64,000 nt of DNA from Campanula takesimana. Taxonomy: Eukaryota; Streptophyta; Magnoliopsida; Asterales; Campanulaceae. This document shows, piece by piece, positions 10,907 through 21,545 of the stretch. Within the stretch, counting starts at the first letter, position 1. Each line of letters begins with the position of its first letter. A program made the translations under genes and the position numbers. The DNA lies in assembly GCA_026119855.1 (NCBI GenBank), contig JAOWBW010000301.1, forward strand, positions 868,001-932,000. Direction: 5' to 3'. The notes under the pieces were generated by a model that saw only the letters and a list, made by a program, of their open reading frames with translations, had not been told where the DNA came from and searched no databases.

Positions 10907-11018
10907 GTCATTTTTTTATATGGTTGAGTCTTTTTTGTGTTTGTGGGTTAAATTTATTTTACTCAAAAGGTGTTTGTGGGGCCGATCTAAGATCAACCGT
11001 GCTCTTCCAATAGGTCCA
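9786..11018 (+). promoter_or_regulatory. 5' leader of element B
   Basis: Collinear with the leader of A: CpG blocks near 9868 and 9896 and several at 10060-10130, then GCGTAGTTC at 10476-10484, the 10620-10721 hairpin (13-bp arms, perfect) and an A-tract at about 10880-10905 just before gag. The frame open upstream of the gag ATG is not conserved and I do not take it as coding. Confidence 0.65.
10620..10721 (+). promoter_or_regulatory. Conserved three-way leader hairpin (element B)
   Basis: Arms AAATCATACATGC (10620-10632) and GCATGTATGATTT (10709-10721), perfectly paired, with two inner GGACG/CGTCC stems. Same layout as in A, C and D. Confidence 0.6.
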
Positions 11019-12035
11019 ATGGCTTCCAACGGCGACAACAACAACGGTGGAAATGATTTCGTGTCCAACGAAGGGTTATTCTGCATGGTGAAAGTATTGA
11101 AAGGGCAAATTGATACACTAGCCGAGGATGTTCGCCGCAAGGATGATTTATGGCGAGCCCGTTACGAGCATATAGAAATGGCCCATAAAAGAGAAGTATC
11201 CAAACTCGAGGACCAATTGAAGGGGCTCACGAATGAAAGAAAGATCCAAGGCATCAATACCGGTTTGGTCAACACTCTCATGTCCTACATTGACCAAAAG
11301 CTTAGTGGGCTAAATTTGCACAAGAGCCCAAGCACCGATCTTCATCAAGCTTCTCTCCTCCTAAACACAATGGAGGCTCTTCCCGGAAATTTCAAGATGC
11401 CCGATATTGGCAAGTTCAAAGGCACCTCTTGTCCCGACGCTCATGTCGACTCCTACATTTGGGCCATGCTACCAAAGAAAGTGTCTCCTCAAATAATGGC
11501 GCAATGCTTCCCGCTTACTCTCGAGGGGGTCGCAAAAGATTGGTATATGGGTCTTCCATTTTCCACCCGCCTCAATTGGGATGTCGCTATGCTTGCCTTC
11601 AAGTCACAATATCAAGGCAACTCCATATTCCGCCCCACCAAGAAGGAATTGGAGAGCACCGTGCAAATGGGTAATGAATCAGTTGGGGACTTCTATCGCC
11701 GTTGGAATGACAAGTTAGCCGAGATGGTTGATAGGCCTTCCAAGAAGGAACAAATGGACATCTTCTTGAAATGTTTGAAAATGGACTACCGCACTCGTCT
11801 TAGTGGGGCTTTTCACTCCGATTTCTCAAGCATGTATGATGCGGGGGTTAGAATTGACAATTTGCTCCGAGAAGTGGCCGAGTCCTCCTATGACACAAGC
11901 TTCAACGACAAAGGGTTCCCAAGCAATGACATGGAAGAATGTAGTGACATGGAAGACTACAACGACAATGAGGACTACAACGACATGGGGGATGACGACA
12001 ACAATCTCCGTTTCTCTTTCTCTACCAAGAAATAG
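11019..12035 (+). CDS. Gag of element B (about 338 aa), capsid present, zinc motif absent
   Basis: Start chosen at 11019 because ATGGCTTCCAACGG matches A; the frame is open further up to 10920. An N-terminal lysine/glutamate-rich segment is followed by the retrotransposon gag (capsid) domain: FKMPDIGKFKG, TYIWAM-like SYIWAMLPKK, FPLTLEGVAKDWY, LNWDVAMLAFKSQYQG, FYRRWNDKLAEM and MDIFLKCLKMDY. The C-terminus is an acidic tail (DMEDYNDNEDYNDMGDDDN) instead of the CGYHxHSGHTTE motif of C and D. The frame is intact over its full length, unlike the gags of C, D and G. It probably forms particles in the cytoplasm, and enzymes would have to come from another element. Confidence 0.85.
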   Translation: MASNGDNNNGGNDFVSNEGLFCMVKVLKGQIDTLAEDVRRKDDLWRARYEHIEMAHKREVSKLEDQLKGLTNERKIQGINTGLVNTLMSYIDQKLSGLNLHKSPSTDLHQASLLLNTMEALPGNFKMPDIGKFKGTSCPDAHVDSYIWAMLPKKVSPQIMAQCFPLTLEGVAKDWYMGLPFSTRLNWDVAMLAFKSQYQGNSIFRPTKKELESTVQMGNESVGDFYRRWNDKLAEMVDRPSKKEQMDIFLKCLKMDYRTRLSGAFHSDFSSMYDAGVRIDNLLREVAESSYDTSFNDKGFPSNDMEECSDMEDYNDNEDYNDMGDDDNNLRFSFSTKK

Positions 12036-12349
12036 GATAAAAAAAAAAAGAGTCAAAAGTCCTCTAATGTGTGCATTAATGTTTTCTCTCATCCAATGAT
12101 AAATTTTGAGTCAATCATTAAATAAAAGTCGTTCTTGTCCTCATACACTCTTCCAAGTTGTTCAATTAATTCTTGGCAAAATGATGAAAAAATGTCTAAA
12201 CAAGTTTTGGAATGAAGGCCATCGCTTGAACGCCTAGGGGCTAAACATCGACGACGGCATCAACAACGAAGACATCAACAACGATGAAGCCAAGACAAAC
12301 AAGGTGGAACAACAATCATGAAGAAGTCAAGCAAAGTTTTCAAAAGGGG

Positions 12350-12394
<45 letters not shown>

Positions 12395-12492
12395 CCTCAA
12401 TCAAAGAAGTTCACATCAAGATCATCATCATCCACCAACAAAGGACGAAGGACGAAGCAACAATTCCATCCCGAAGAATGGAGAATCCACAA
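12036..12492 (+). other. Post-gag non-coding region with long A-tract (element B)
   Basis: Contains an A-tract of about 35 bases at 12356-12390. The first stem-loop present at this place in A is missing here. Nothing coding seen. Confidence 0.5.
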
Positions 12493-12551
12493 GAACTACG
12501 GTGACCTGAGCCTCTACACTGGAGGAACGTAGGCAACCTGCGGGTCCGGTC
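12493..12551 (+). promoter_or_regulatory. Pseudoknot-like conserved RNA motif, copy B1
   Basis: Identical to copy A1 over the whole span, with CTACG/CGTAG, CCTC/GAGG and ACC-TGCG-GGT helices and GACC facing GGTC (12548-12551). Confidence 0.65.
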
Positions 12552-14085
12552 TCATGCAAGAAAGAAGATATGTTTAGCCCTAGCGCGTTATGGTGATTAG
12601 CCTCCATCTCGAACTTGTCAAGACATCTTTGTACGATTCATTTGCCAATGAATTAATCACCAAAAAGATTGAACAACTTTCTTAGATTTGGAATCATTTC
12701 GCGCTCCTTGTCGAGTCTAGGGACTTCTATTCTTTCTGCATACTCCCAATTTCTTGCAATCAAATTGGGGCTTTCCTTCTCTTCTCTCTTAATGACTTAC
12801 TTTCCTTCGTGAGTCATTCAATTCAATAAAAAAAAAAAAAATACATGTCAATACTAGGGACACTTCCCTAGTCGAGTCAATGTCACTCATCTTTAGTGAC
12901 AAAAGGTCTCCACCGCAAAATCACATGTCTTATCTCCTCAGCTAGAGTCAATGCACACTTCCTCATCAATTGAGTCAAAAAAAAAAAAAAAATGATGATG
13001 AAGACGCAAAAGAGATGCCCGCTAGATTGAAAACCCGAAAGGGCGGTCTAGGCAAAAAACAGGGTGCGTCATAAAAAAAAATGAGAGAGTGAGAGAGAGA
13101 AGGGAAAGAGAAATGGAGATCCCCGGCCTCTAAAAGAAGACAAGTTCTACATTGAATCTCCTCAGCAAGTCAATTCCCCACCGAGTCAACTTTGGGATTG
13201 CAAAAAGCTCGACAAGATATGGCACCATCAAAGGTTGTTTTGGGTTATTGGCATCATTCTCCAGCAGTGTGCATTTTTGGGTTCATGAAAAGAAGGCCCG
13301 TGGTAACCAAGATCCATCCGAGAACAAGCCCATCATAAAAGGGCACGAGGTTGCACAAATAATCCCTAGCTAGTCAATTGGCTTGGGCAGCAAATAGCAA
13401 CAACATGTGTCTCAGTTTTCAAGGCTTCTTCAAGTATGTGCTTCTAAAATACGCCGAAAGGCTCCCGAGAAATGGAGTAGCTCTTGCCATATCTTCTCAT
13501 GTTTATTCCCTCACACGAGGACGAGTCACTCTTGCTTTACTCAACAAATGGTGACGCCCTAGGGGCTATGTGACTCAAGAACAAGGGATTCTTCTGCTTC
13601 ATTTGGCAATCAATACGCCCTAGGGGCTATGCTCAAGAAAGATGCGTGAGACTATCCTCAAAGTCCCTCAAAAGAGATGTCAAAAAGCCCTCTTGTCATG
13701 TGTGCCCGTGCTCGTTCCCCCAATCAAGGATGGACCTTTCTCGCAATCAATGATGGCACTCTAGGGGCTACGGTCAAGCCTTAAAGGCTCCCTCGGCAAA
13801 GAGCAATTAACTCCCCAGCAATATCCCCAGCCAAGTCATGTGCAACATTGGAAGCTTCCTCAATTCGGCACCGAAGGTCTCAACGGGCTTCGTAATCTAC
13901 AATCTTTTGGGCTACGGCATTACAGTAATTCAAGCAAAGGGCGATATTGGGGCTTCGCGACCGACAATCTTTTGGGCAACAATGCTCAAGCAATGCAATG
14001 TGGAGTAGTCTTATGGCTCCATGAAAGAGATCAAGCTTCAAAGGTCTCTCAACACTTCAAGTCAAAGGACTCTTGGTTTTAAATG
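12552..14085 (+). other. Non-coding middle of element B
   Basis: Collinear with 2230-3770 in A. The stem-loop CTAGA (13022-13026)/TCTAG (13047-13051) has inner CCC (13034-13036), a GAAA tetraloop, and GGG (13041-13043). No defensible ORF. Confidence 0.6.
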
Positions 14086-14089
14086 AAGA

Positions 14090-14600
14090 CTCCGATGTTA
14101 TGAATGAAGTTGATGATTTTTGTTAGAACTTTCAACGAGATCATGAAGAAAGTCTTAGAGAAAAGGAAAAAGATTCAATATGCTAAACTCTAATCAAAAC
14201 AGGGTTATAGCGGGAAATGCCACGGCCAATCCCAATGTTTCTGCAATTCAGCACCCCCTTCTCCAAGATCAAAAGCACAAGATGCAGCTCAGATAAAGTT
14301 GGGCCACAGCACTAGTTGCATCCGAAGATCCGTCATTAGTTCAACTCAAGAAGAGTCAAGCAAGCATACTCATTTGAGACTTTATCACGCCAAAACCTTA
14401 TCCTCCGCGACCTCGACGGCACCGCAAGACATTACTACATCCTTTGACATAAGCCCTCAGCCATTTGGGTATCGACCACAATGAGGCCATTCATCTCCCC
14501 AGTAAGAACAAGAAGGAGATCTCTATCAAGAATTCTACCAAACGGTACATCCGCTCTCAATGCCGAGCCAATCACGAGGTAATTTGGGGCTTTACAATGA
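14090..14600 (+). pseudogene. Relic of the Gag-protease linker and protease (element B)
   Basis: Same decayed matches as in A: linker-like EIMKKVLEKRKK near 14140, QLKKSQASILI near 14345, PFG then HNEAIHL near 14460-14500, and a GTSALN-like stretch near 14545. Every frame is broken. The decay is shared with A, so it predates their separation. Confidence 0.6.
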
Positions 14601-15080
14601 AAGGTCTTCACATCTCACCATCTACAAGCCCACGACACTTGGGGCTTTGCAATCTCTCGAAGCTTGGCATCAACGATCTCCTCTTGGGGCTTGCTCACTA
14701 CAACAACAAAGGGCGATTTACTCGAATGGTCCAAGAGCTGATTTATCTTGGAGCTACGCAAGTCCCTCAAAATTTGGCATCAAAGGCATTATAGGGGCTT
14801 TACAATCAGCAACCCCTCATCTCGGCATCAAAAGCCTTTTTGAAGCCCCATAACCGACAAATCTCTTGGGGCTAGACATCAATCTTCGTTGGGCACACCA
14901 GCGACAACAGAATTCAAGCGAGGCAATCCGGACTTCGACTGAACATGACTTGATCTTGGGTTGGCTTCACAAGCACACAATGGTTAAAATGGTTCACCCA
15001 CGAACTAAAAAAAAAAAAATAATAAAAAAAAAAAAAAAAAATTATTTTCCTCACATGTGTGCATATTCTTTCCTTTCTAA

Positions 15081-15111
<31 letters not shown>

Positions 15112-15196
15112 GATTTTTGTTTTACTTTTTCTCCTTCTATGTGCAAAATTATGTGCTTTGCTCCTAGCCTCTCCTCCAGCGTTATCCATCATCCTT
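14601..15196 (+). other. Non-coding region with degenerate short repeats and A-tracts (element B)
   Basis: Collinear with 4276-4862. CTTGGGGCTT-like phrases recur near 14640, 14685 and 14745. A-tracts at about 15008-15041 and 15083-15111. Confidence 0.5.
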
Positions 15197-15253
15197 GAAC
15201 TACGCTGGTCTGATTCTCTTCAAGGGATACGTAGGCAGCCTTTTGGCACGACC
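15197..15253 (+). promoter_or_regulatory. Pseudoknot-like conserved RNA motif, copy B2
   Basis: Same helices as A2: CTACG/CGTAG outer stem, GCC-TTTT-GGC hairpin, GGTC in the loop and GACC at 15250-15253. Confidence 0.65.
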
Positions 15254-15573
15254 AACCCATCATCCAGAGTACCATCTCGCCAACCCAACATCAAGGGCAT
15301 TCTCTCATCGACATCTAAAGAATGGACATTCTCCATCAAAGCATCCTCCGCGGACATCGGGAATCCATCTACACTCAAGCGGCAATGGTAAGTGAAGGTA
15401 TGAATACATCCGACGCTTTCCTCAAAATCACACCGCACACAAGATCACTCTTTACATTCTTACTTCTCTCTCATTGCAAGGGTGTTCCAAAATCTCATCA
15501 CACCACGAGCACAATTTCTCTCTTCATGCATCTTCTTGCACAAGCACATATATCTGCAAAGCATACACATAAC

Positions 15574-15800
15574 AGGTGCCGCACAGAGCACCAGGTGCCG
15601 CACAGAGCACCAGGTGCCGCACAGAGCACCAGAATCAGCAGGTGCCGCACAGAGTACCAGAATCAACAGGTGCCGCACAGAGCACCAGGTACCGCACAGA
15701 GTACCAGAATCAACAGGTGCCGGACAGAGCACCAGGTGCCGCACAAAGCACCAGAATCAACAGGTGCCGCACAAAGCACCATAATCAACAAGTGCCGCAC
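15574..15800 (+). repeat. Minisatellite, 19-bp unit with 33-bp variants (element B)
   Basis: About nine to ten copies of GGTGCCGCACAGAGCACCA. Some units carry an added GAATCAACA-type segment that makes them about 33 bp. Confidence 0.88.
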
Positions 15801-16021
15801 AGCGCATCAGAATATGCCGCACCGCGCACCAATTTTTGGTCTATGGTGGACCGCTCAAATCACCATACCGCCGCACAGCGCATCAGAATATGCCGCACCG
15901 CGCACCAATTTTGGTCTATGGTGGACCGCTCAAATCACCATACCGCCGCACAGCGCATCAGAATATGCCGCACCGCGCACCAATTTTGGTCCATGGTGAA
16001 CCACTAAAATCACCATACCTC
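15794..16021 (+). repeat. 75-bp minisatellite, three copies (element B)
   Basis: Units start near 15794, 15870 and 15945. Each holds ATGGTG and CACCAT arms, a hairpin core aligned with the core of the 47-bp repeat in A but with changed stem bases that still pair. Confidence 0.88.
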
Positions 16022-16118
16022 TTCCATCAGCAAAAGTCGCTCACACAGGGAGCGCATTTCTATCCTTTGTAATTTCAAATTCCTACTTTATCGAGTCTTT
16101 GTTTCCTCTTGTCGATGT

Positions 16119-16177
16119 CCTCGGCGGTTGTCTTTCTTTCGTCGACGCGTTTTGCCTCGCAATCCACGTCGCCGAGG
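16119..16177 (+). promoter_or_regulatory. Terminal stem next to the 3' LTR (element B)
   Basis: CCTCGGCG (16119-16126)/CGCCGAGG (16170-16177), with GAGGGGA just before the LTR as candidate polypurine tract. Confidence 0.5.
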
Positions 16178-16182
16178 GGATC

Positions 16183-17468
16183 TGTAGACACCCCGCCTTG
16201 GACCTCTCACCCCGATTGCATACATAGTATTTTTATTTAACTTATTTTTATTAATTTCTGTTACTTCGGTTAAGTTCCTAACTGATTCCGTTAGTTTTGG
16301 ACTAAACTGCATAACAAAATTAATTTTAGAGTCATTTCTGTCATTCTGTCATTTTCACCCGCGGGCGCTTCCGGCACTGCCAGTGAGCCGCGCGCGCGTC
16401 CCGCCCCCAAAGCCGGACCCGCGCGCTTCCCACTTTGGCAGTAACGGATTGCACCTTATTTCCCTCCCTTTTCTTATTTACAAACATCTTTTCTTGATCA
16501 CAAAAAATCATCTTTTTACATCCACATTCATCCCCCCTTTTCTCATTAACTCCCAATCCCCCACTTCTAGCCTTTTCATTAAAACAAAATATTTCCTTTT
16601 TATTTTATTTGATTTTCTTTTATTTCTTTTATTCATTATTTTATTTATCTTATTTTTGATTGGTCAATTCCATTTCACATGGATGATCATCTTTTCCCTC
16701 CATCATTTCCCTCTCTTTTTTACCTATAAAAACCATCATCTCCTACCTTGGAAAAGGACCCAATTTTTGAGACTTGAACAAAAACTCTACACAAATCATC
16801 TCAACAATCCTTCTCTACAAAACACTACACAAAGTGTTTACACAACATTTTCTCTACAACAACACCATTTTCAAGTCCAAGTTCCAAGTCCTCTTTCTCA
16901 AGGTACAACTCCATTTTCTTCCTTTGTTTTCTTCTTCTTGATGTATGCAACCCCCATTAATGGGACATGACCAACATGACTACTTCACATATTGAAGTTA
17001 GTTAAGGTTATCTCCCTACATTTTAATCTTAACTTTAATTCACCATGTTAATTTCTCTTCATCTATTAATGTAATTCTTTAACATTACTTGTTACATGTA
17101 ATCTTTATCATTAAATAAATAAAACAATTCTATTTTATTTCCCCTTTATTTCCCCTTTTCTTCTCATCACAATTGTTAGCACATTTCTATTTAATTAATT
17201 GAAGGACATGTAAATATTAGAACACCAATAGTAGCAAGACCCGCGTAAGCGGGGCGGAGTGGGTGTTTAAGTACTTCCCACTCCGTCACCTAACCCCCGA
17301 ACCCTTCTCTCCCGAATCTCTGGTTTTGTACATAAATTAGGCTATTTCTAGGTTTTTCTTATGTTCCTTTAAAAACATAGGTGGCGACTCTAAACAATCT
17401 AAAACAAGTTAGACATCCTAGGATAATTCACCGCTCTAGCCAAGCCGTGGTTCCCCGGGGTATCTACA
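16183..17468 (+). repeat. 3' LTR of element B (1286 bp)
   Basis: Nearly identical to 8483-9766. TATA box at 16725-16731. Followed by the target duplication CTCGG. Confidence 0.95.
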
Positions 17469-18082
17469 CTCGGTCATTGGCTGACATTGAGTGGTGTCCT
17501 CCCCCTTGGGGTCTTCGTCCCTTTGTGGAATGGACCTTGGGTTTCGAGCATGTGGTCTTACCCGGCTTGAGAGACTCATCATTTTACCATCCAGAGCAGG
17601 TTTTGAGGCAATTCGGTCGCCAACAGATTATTCCTTTCCCGAGGAGTAGGGTGCTCCGTCCAATTTCATATATGGGTCCGGACTTTTCAAGGGAGCTTCA
17701 GTCAGCCTGGGGAGATGACCGCCATCGGTGGGCTTCCGCCCTTATTCATTGGGGTAGTATTTTTCTTCCCGAGAGTTATCTGGATTATCTGTTTGGCACC
17801 CTTTACCGTGGCATCACTTGGGTTAACGTGCTTCGTGCCGAGTTGCCAGGAAAGGACTTTGAGCCCAGCAGTGTTTTGAGATATAGGGAGGCTGCTGTTG
17901 ATTCCCACAATATTCTGGCTGACCCTTTCGGCAGTCATTTGGATAACTTTTATGCTCGGAGGCGCATCGCTACTTAGAGGGTTTCAGTCCGCCTTAGTAT
18001 TCCTAGACCTCCCAAGAAGAGTAGGATTGAGAGCCACTTGGGTGGCCCTTCGAAAGCTAAGAGAAAATTAGATTTTTCCTAG
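17469..18082 (+). pseudogene. Antisense gene of element C, right part
   Basis: Continues the 7692-8482 frame after removing B: SLADIEWCPPPWGLRPF, then LPGLRDSSFYHPEQVLRQFG, which matches the style of the W-rich and RRQFG segments of DUF7745 proteins. A TAG at 17975-17977 interrupts it. The same frame then runs through a basic tail (PPKKSRIE, GPSKAKRKL) to a TAG at 18080-18082. Damage in total: one frameshift, two in-frame stops and one LTR element. The tail and following sequence align with the end of the basic antisense ORF of D (26043), so the two genes share their 3' ends. Confidence 0.6.
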
Positions 18083-18187
18083 TACCCCAAGACTGCAATT
18101 AAATAGACCACTTGTTAGGATTTAATGTTTTATTGTCTTTTATTGGTCAACATATCCGTTATAATGGCAAGAATGATTTGAGAGATG

Positions 18188-18193
18188 AATAAA
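18188..18193 (+). terminator. Candidate poly(A) signal of the antisense gene of C
   Basis: AATAAA about 105 bases after the stop. The same signal lies at the same place in D (26163-26168). Confidence 0.4.
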
Positions 18194-18238
18194 AATTACA
18201 TTTTGTTATGACATGATTGGGTAAAATTTGTTGTTTTA

Positions 18239-18297
18239 GACCGCACCCGAAGGTTACCTACATTCCTCTCGTAGAGAGGCTCAGGTCTCCGTAGTTC
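18239..18297 (-). promoter_or_regulatory. Pseudoknot-like conserved RNA motif, copy C
   Basis: In coding sense: outer stem CTACG/TGTAG (one G-T pair), inner stem CCTCTC/GAGAGG (6 bp, longer than in A1 but paired throughout), hairpin ACC-TTCG-GGT, and GACC facing GGTC. It lies 3' of the pol stop codon (18465). Confidence 0.65.
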
Positions 18298-18341
18298 AAA
18301 CAAATAAAGACCATTTTTTTTTTGTGCACCCTGTTTTTTGC

Positions 18342-18435
18342 CTAGACCGCCCTTTCGGGTTTTCAATCTAGCGGGCTTCTTTTTTGCACTTGCTCTAATT
18401 TTTGCTTAGGCCGCCCTTGAGGGTATTCAACCTAG
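18342..18435 (-). promoter_or_regulatory. Two tandem post-pol stem-loops (element C)
   Basis: In coding sense the second loop (18342-18371) is CTAGA...TCTAG with inner CCC-GAAA-GGG. The first (18406-18435) is CTAGG...CCTAA with inner CCC-TCAA-GGG. A short A-tract lies on either side. D has the same pair. Confidence 0.55.
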
Positions 18436-18464
18436 CGAACGTTTTTTTTTATGGTCTTTATTTG

Positions 18465-19741
18465 TTAAGCGTAGAATTTCTTGAGCTTGTCGAGGTTGAC
18501 CTCCTTTGGCAATTCATCACCATCCAAGTCTACGGGTCAGACGGCACCGCCGCTTAATATCTTCTTGACCACGTAAGGACCGATCCATCGAGGTCCCCAC
18601 TTCCCAAGGGGATTCATGGAATTGGGAGGATGTTGTCTTAGGACTAAATCTCCCGCTTTGATATTTCGAGGCTTTACCTTTTTGTTGAAAGCTTTTGCCA
18701 TTCTTTGTTGATAATCCCTTGTGCGTTCAAACGCTCTTAACCTCTTTTCATTGAGTAGGGCTAGTTGCTCGTATCGACTTTGCATCCAATCAACCTCGTT
18801 GACTTGGTTCTCGAGTAAGACCCGTAGAGAAGGAACCTCGAGTTCGACTGGGAGTACGGCTTCAGAACCATAAACTAATGAGTACGGAGTTTCTCCCGTT
18901 GCTGACCGTATTGACGTGCGGTAGCCCCACAATGCCAGTGGTAATTTCTTGGGCCAATCCCTTCCTGTTGAAGCCATTTTTCGTATGATGACCTAGATTG
19001 TCTTGTTTGCTGCTTCGACCGCTCCATTGGCTTGGGGGCGGTACGGGGATGACTTGTACTTAGTAATCTTGTAGTTAACCAAAAGTGCATCCATTTCTTT
19101 CTCGAAGTGAGAACCATTGTCGGAGATGATCTCATGAGGAGTACCGTATCGGCACATGATGTTGTTTTTCACGAATTCGGCCACTTTCTTGGCGTTGAGG
19201 ACTCGGTAAGCTTGTGCCTCGACCCATTTCGTGAAGTAATCCACGGCCACTAGAATAAATGACTGTCTGTTGCTTCTCGTAGGGTGGACTTTGCCGATGA
19301 TCTCAATGCCCCAACAAGAGAATGGCCAAGGTGTGGTCATGTTGTACAGTTGTGAAGGCAGAGCATGTTGCAAATTGGCATGGAACTGACACTTGGCGCA
19401 TTTCTTGACTTTCTCGATGCAGTCTCTTTCCATTGTAGTCCAATAGTAACCAATACGGAGTATCTTCTTGGCCAACATAATCCCATTCATGTGGGGTCCA
19501 CACTCGCCTTCGTGGACTTTGTGCACGATTTCTTGAGCTTCGGTTTCATTTGCACATAATAGATTGATCCCTTGATGATGTCTTTTGTAGACTCGGTTCC
19601 CAATCAATACATATCGGGCAGCTAGCTTTTGTAGTGCTATTCGAGTTTTCCCATTGCTGTTCTCGGGAAAGGTGCCGTTGTTGAGAAAGTTCATGATGTC
19701 TGTGTACCACTGGGGGTTATCTTGGACTTCATTGATCTCAA
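18465..19741 (-). pseudogene. Integrase of element C, decayed
   Basis: Reading from about 19740: the zinc-binding HHCC region (VHEGECGPHMNG, then CAKCQFH), the catalytic core and the C-terminal part ending KFYA at 18465. The first catalytic residue is changed: GIEIIGKVHP here against GIDIIGKVHP in D. The second (IISDNGSHF) and third (PQANGAVEAANK) are present. Stops replace Glu after AANKTI (about 18978) and Arg after SGGAV (18537). No chromodomain, as expected for Tat. It would have inserted cDNA in the nucleus; this copy cannot. Confidence 0.85.
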
Positions 19742-20453
19742 TGTTTATTCTGTATGCCGGACTGGTCCTTCTTGAAATTTTGAAGGGTTCACCATTTTTC
19801 CTTTGGCCATCTCAACCAGTGAGGCTATAGTAGCCAGAGCATCAGCAAAGCGGTTCTTGTCTCTTGGCAGATAATTGAACGTGATGTCTTGAAACTGTTC
19901 AACCAATTCCTCGAGGTGTTGACCATACTGTTGGAGAGTCGGGTCTTGGATTCGCCATTTACCCGATATCTGATTGATAAGGAGCAGGGAGTCACCGAAT
20001 ACTTCTAGTTCTGTGACATTTCTTTCTATCACTGCTTCTAGCCCCGCTATGCATGCCTCATACTCGGCAATGTTGTTGGTACCTTCGAATTCAAGACGGA
20101 TTGCAATTGGAGTGTAGATGTCCTTTGGATCGACAAGCAACATTCCTATCCCATAACCATGTTTATTTAAGGCGCCATCGAAAAAGAGTTTCCACTTATT
20201 TAGCAACATTCCTATCCCATAACCATGTTTATTTAAGGCGCCATCGAAAAAGAGTTTCCACTTATTTTCCTCGGTTGTAGTGCAAACTAAGTGCTCGTCG
20301 GGAAATTGCAAGTCTTCCCCTTCACTTCGTTACACGGAAATTCAATAAGCTGATCACTGAACACTTTCCCCCTGATGGATTTGAGTGTGACGTAAGTGAT
20401 ATCATAGCCGACGAGCATGAAGTACCACTTGGCTATCCTTGTTGACATGAAAG
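19742..20453 (-). pseudogene. RNaseH end and archaeal-type RNaseH of element C, with a 66-bp duplication
   Basis: Contains FFDGA (first acidic residue), EFEGTNNIAEYEACIAGL (second), FGDSLLLINQ (third) and YLPRDKNRFADALA (fourth), the layout of the extra RNaseH known in Tat elements. A 66-bp unit is present twice in tandem (20137-20202 and 20203-20268), repeating 22 residues around FFDGA in frame. A one-base loss near 20318, against D, shifts the frame between the first RNaseH and this domain. The right end at 20453 is where D was inserted; pol continues at 35274. Confidence 0.8.
20137..20268 (-). repeat. In-frame 66-bp tandem duplication in aRNaseH
   Basis: Two copies of 66 bp, essentially identical, each encoding 22 residues with the catalytic FFDGA strand. 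Absent from D. Confidence 0.93.
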
Positions 20454-21478
20454 TGTAGATACCCCGGGGAACCACGGCTTGGCTAGAGCGGTGAATTATC
20501 CTAGGATGTCTAACTTGTTTTAGATTGTTTAGAGTCGCCACCTATGTTTTGAGGAACATAAGAAAAACCTATTGATAGTAGCCTAAGTTTGATTACGAAA
20601 ACAGAGATTCCTTGTTTTGAGGTTCGGGGGTTAGATTACGAGATGGGAAGTACCGAAACACCCATCTCGCCCAACTAAAGTTGGTCTTGCTTGATCAAAA
20701 TCTACATGAATGATAAACGTTCTTCTTCTTCTTCTTTAAATCATGAAAAGGGGTTTAAAATAGAGTTTGGAATGTAGGAGATAACTCTTTAACCGACCTC
20801 AATGAGATGAGGTGATCATTAGAGTCATGTCCCAAAATGATTTGGGTGATTGCACTTTGATAATACAAAAGAAAGAGAAAAGAGATGAAGTTGAGAAGGG
20901 GAAAGAAATAGCTTTACCTAGCCTTCGAGAGACTTCAAACACTTCTTGTTGAATTATTTGGAGAAATCCTTTGGAAAATGTTTTGAAAGTAGGAAATTTG
21001 GTAAAGTTAAAGTCTTTCGGTCCTTTTTGGTCAAAGTTTTTGTGTAAATTTTTGTCTCTCCTTTTCGTCCTTGAAAATGGAGGTAAAGGGAGGTTTTTAT
21101 AGGTGAGAGAGGGATGTTTTTGGTGCCAAAACTCAGTCACCAAGAAATCCTTCCCGGGCAAAATCCTGTAAATTGAGCAAGGGAGAGAATCCTGGCCAGA
21201 AATCTGTAACTGACGCCCAGAGGCGCGCGCTTCCTGCTTTGGGGGCGGGAGGCACGCGCGTCTGGCTCCTCCTGTCGGAGGCGCGCGACTCAGAGAAGGC
21301 AATTTTGACAGAATGGACTAGAAAGTCAGCCTTGTTATTCAGTTTAGTCCCTGGACTTAACGAAGTCAGTCAGGAACTTAACGGAAGTGACAGAAACTAA
21401 CGAGAAACACTTAAAATGGGGAGAAACACAAGATCAAATATGCAATCGGGGTGAGCGGTCCAAGGCGGGGTGTCTACA
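20454..21478 (-). repeat. 3' LTR of element D (1025 bp)
   Basis: Plus-strand ends TGTAGATACC and GGTGTCTACA. TATA box (reverse complement) at 21095-21101; CpG block GCGCGCGC at 21223-21230. Confidence 0.95.
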
Positions 21479-21483
21479 GAGCC

Positions 21484-21545
21484 CCTCGGCGACGTGGATT
21501 GCAAAGCAAAACGCGTCGACGAAAGTTAAAAAACACCCGCCGAGG
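21484..21545 (-). promoter_or_regulatory. Terminal stem next to the 3' LTR (element D)
   Basis: CCTCGGCG (21484-21491)/CGCCGAGG (21538-21545). The strand next to the LTR reads GAGGGG in coding sense, a candidate polypurine tract. Confidence 0.5.

Larger units (their letters stand above)
8483..17468 (+). mobile_element. Element B: complete non-autonomous Tat retrotransposon (8986 bp)
   Basis: Two LTRs (1284 and 1286 bp) with roughly nine differences by eye bound an internal region with primer site, leader, gag, decayed protease, two minisatellites and no pol. A perfect 5-bp duplication, CTCGG at 8478-8482 and 17469-17473, marks the insertion. Removing B and one CTCGG restores the reading frame of the antisense gene of C across the site. 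B belongs to the same family as A and G. Confidence 0.95.
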
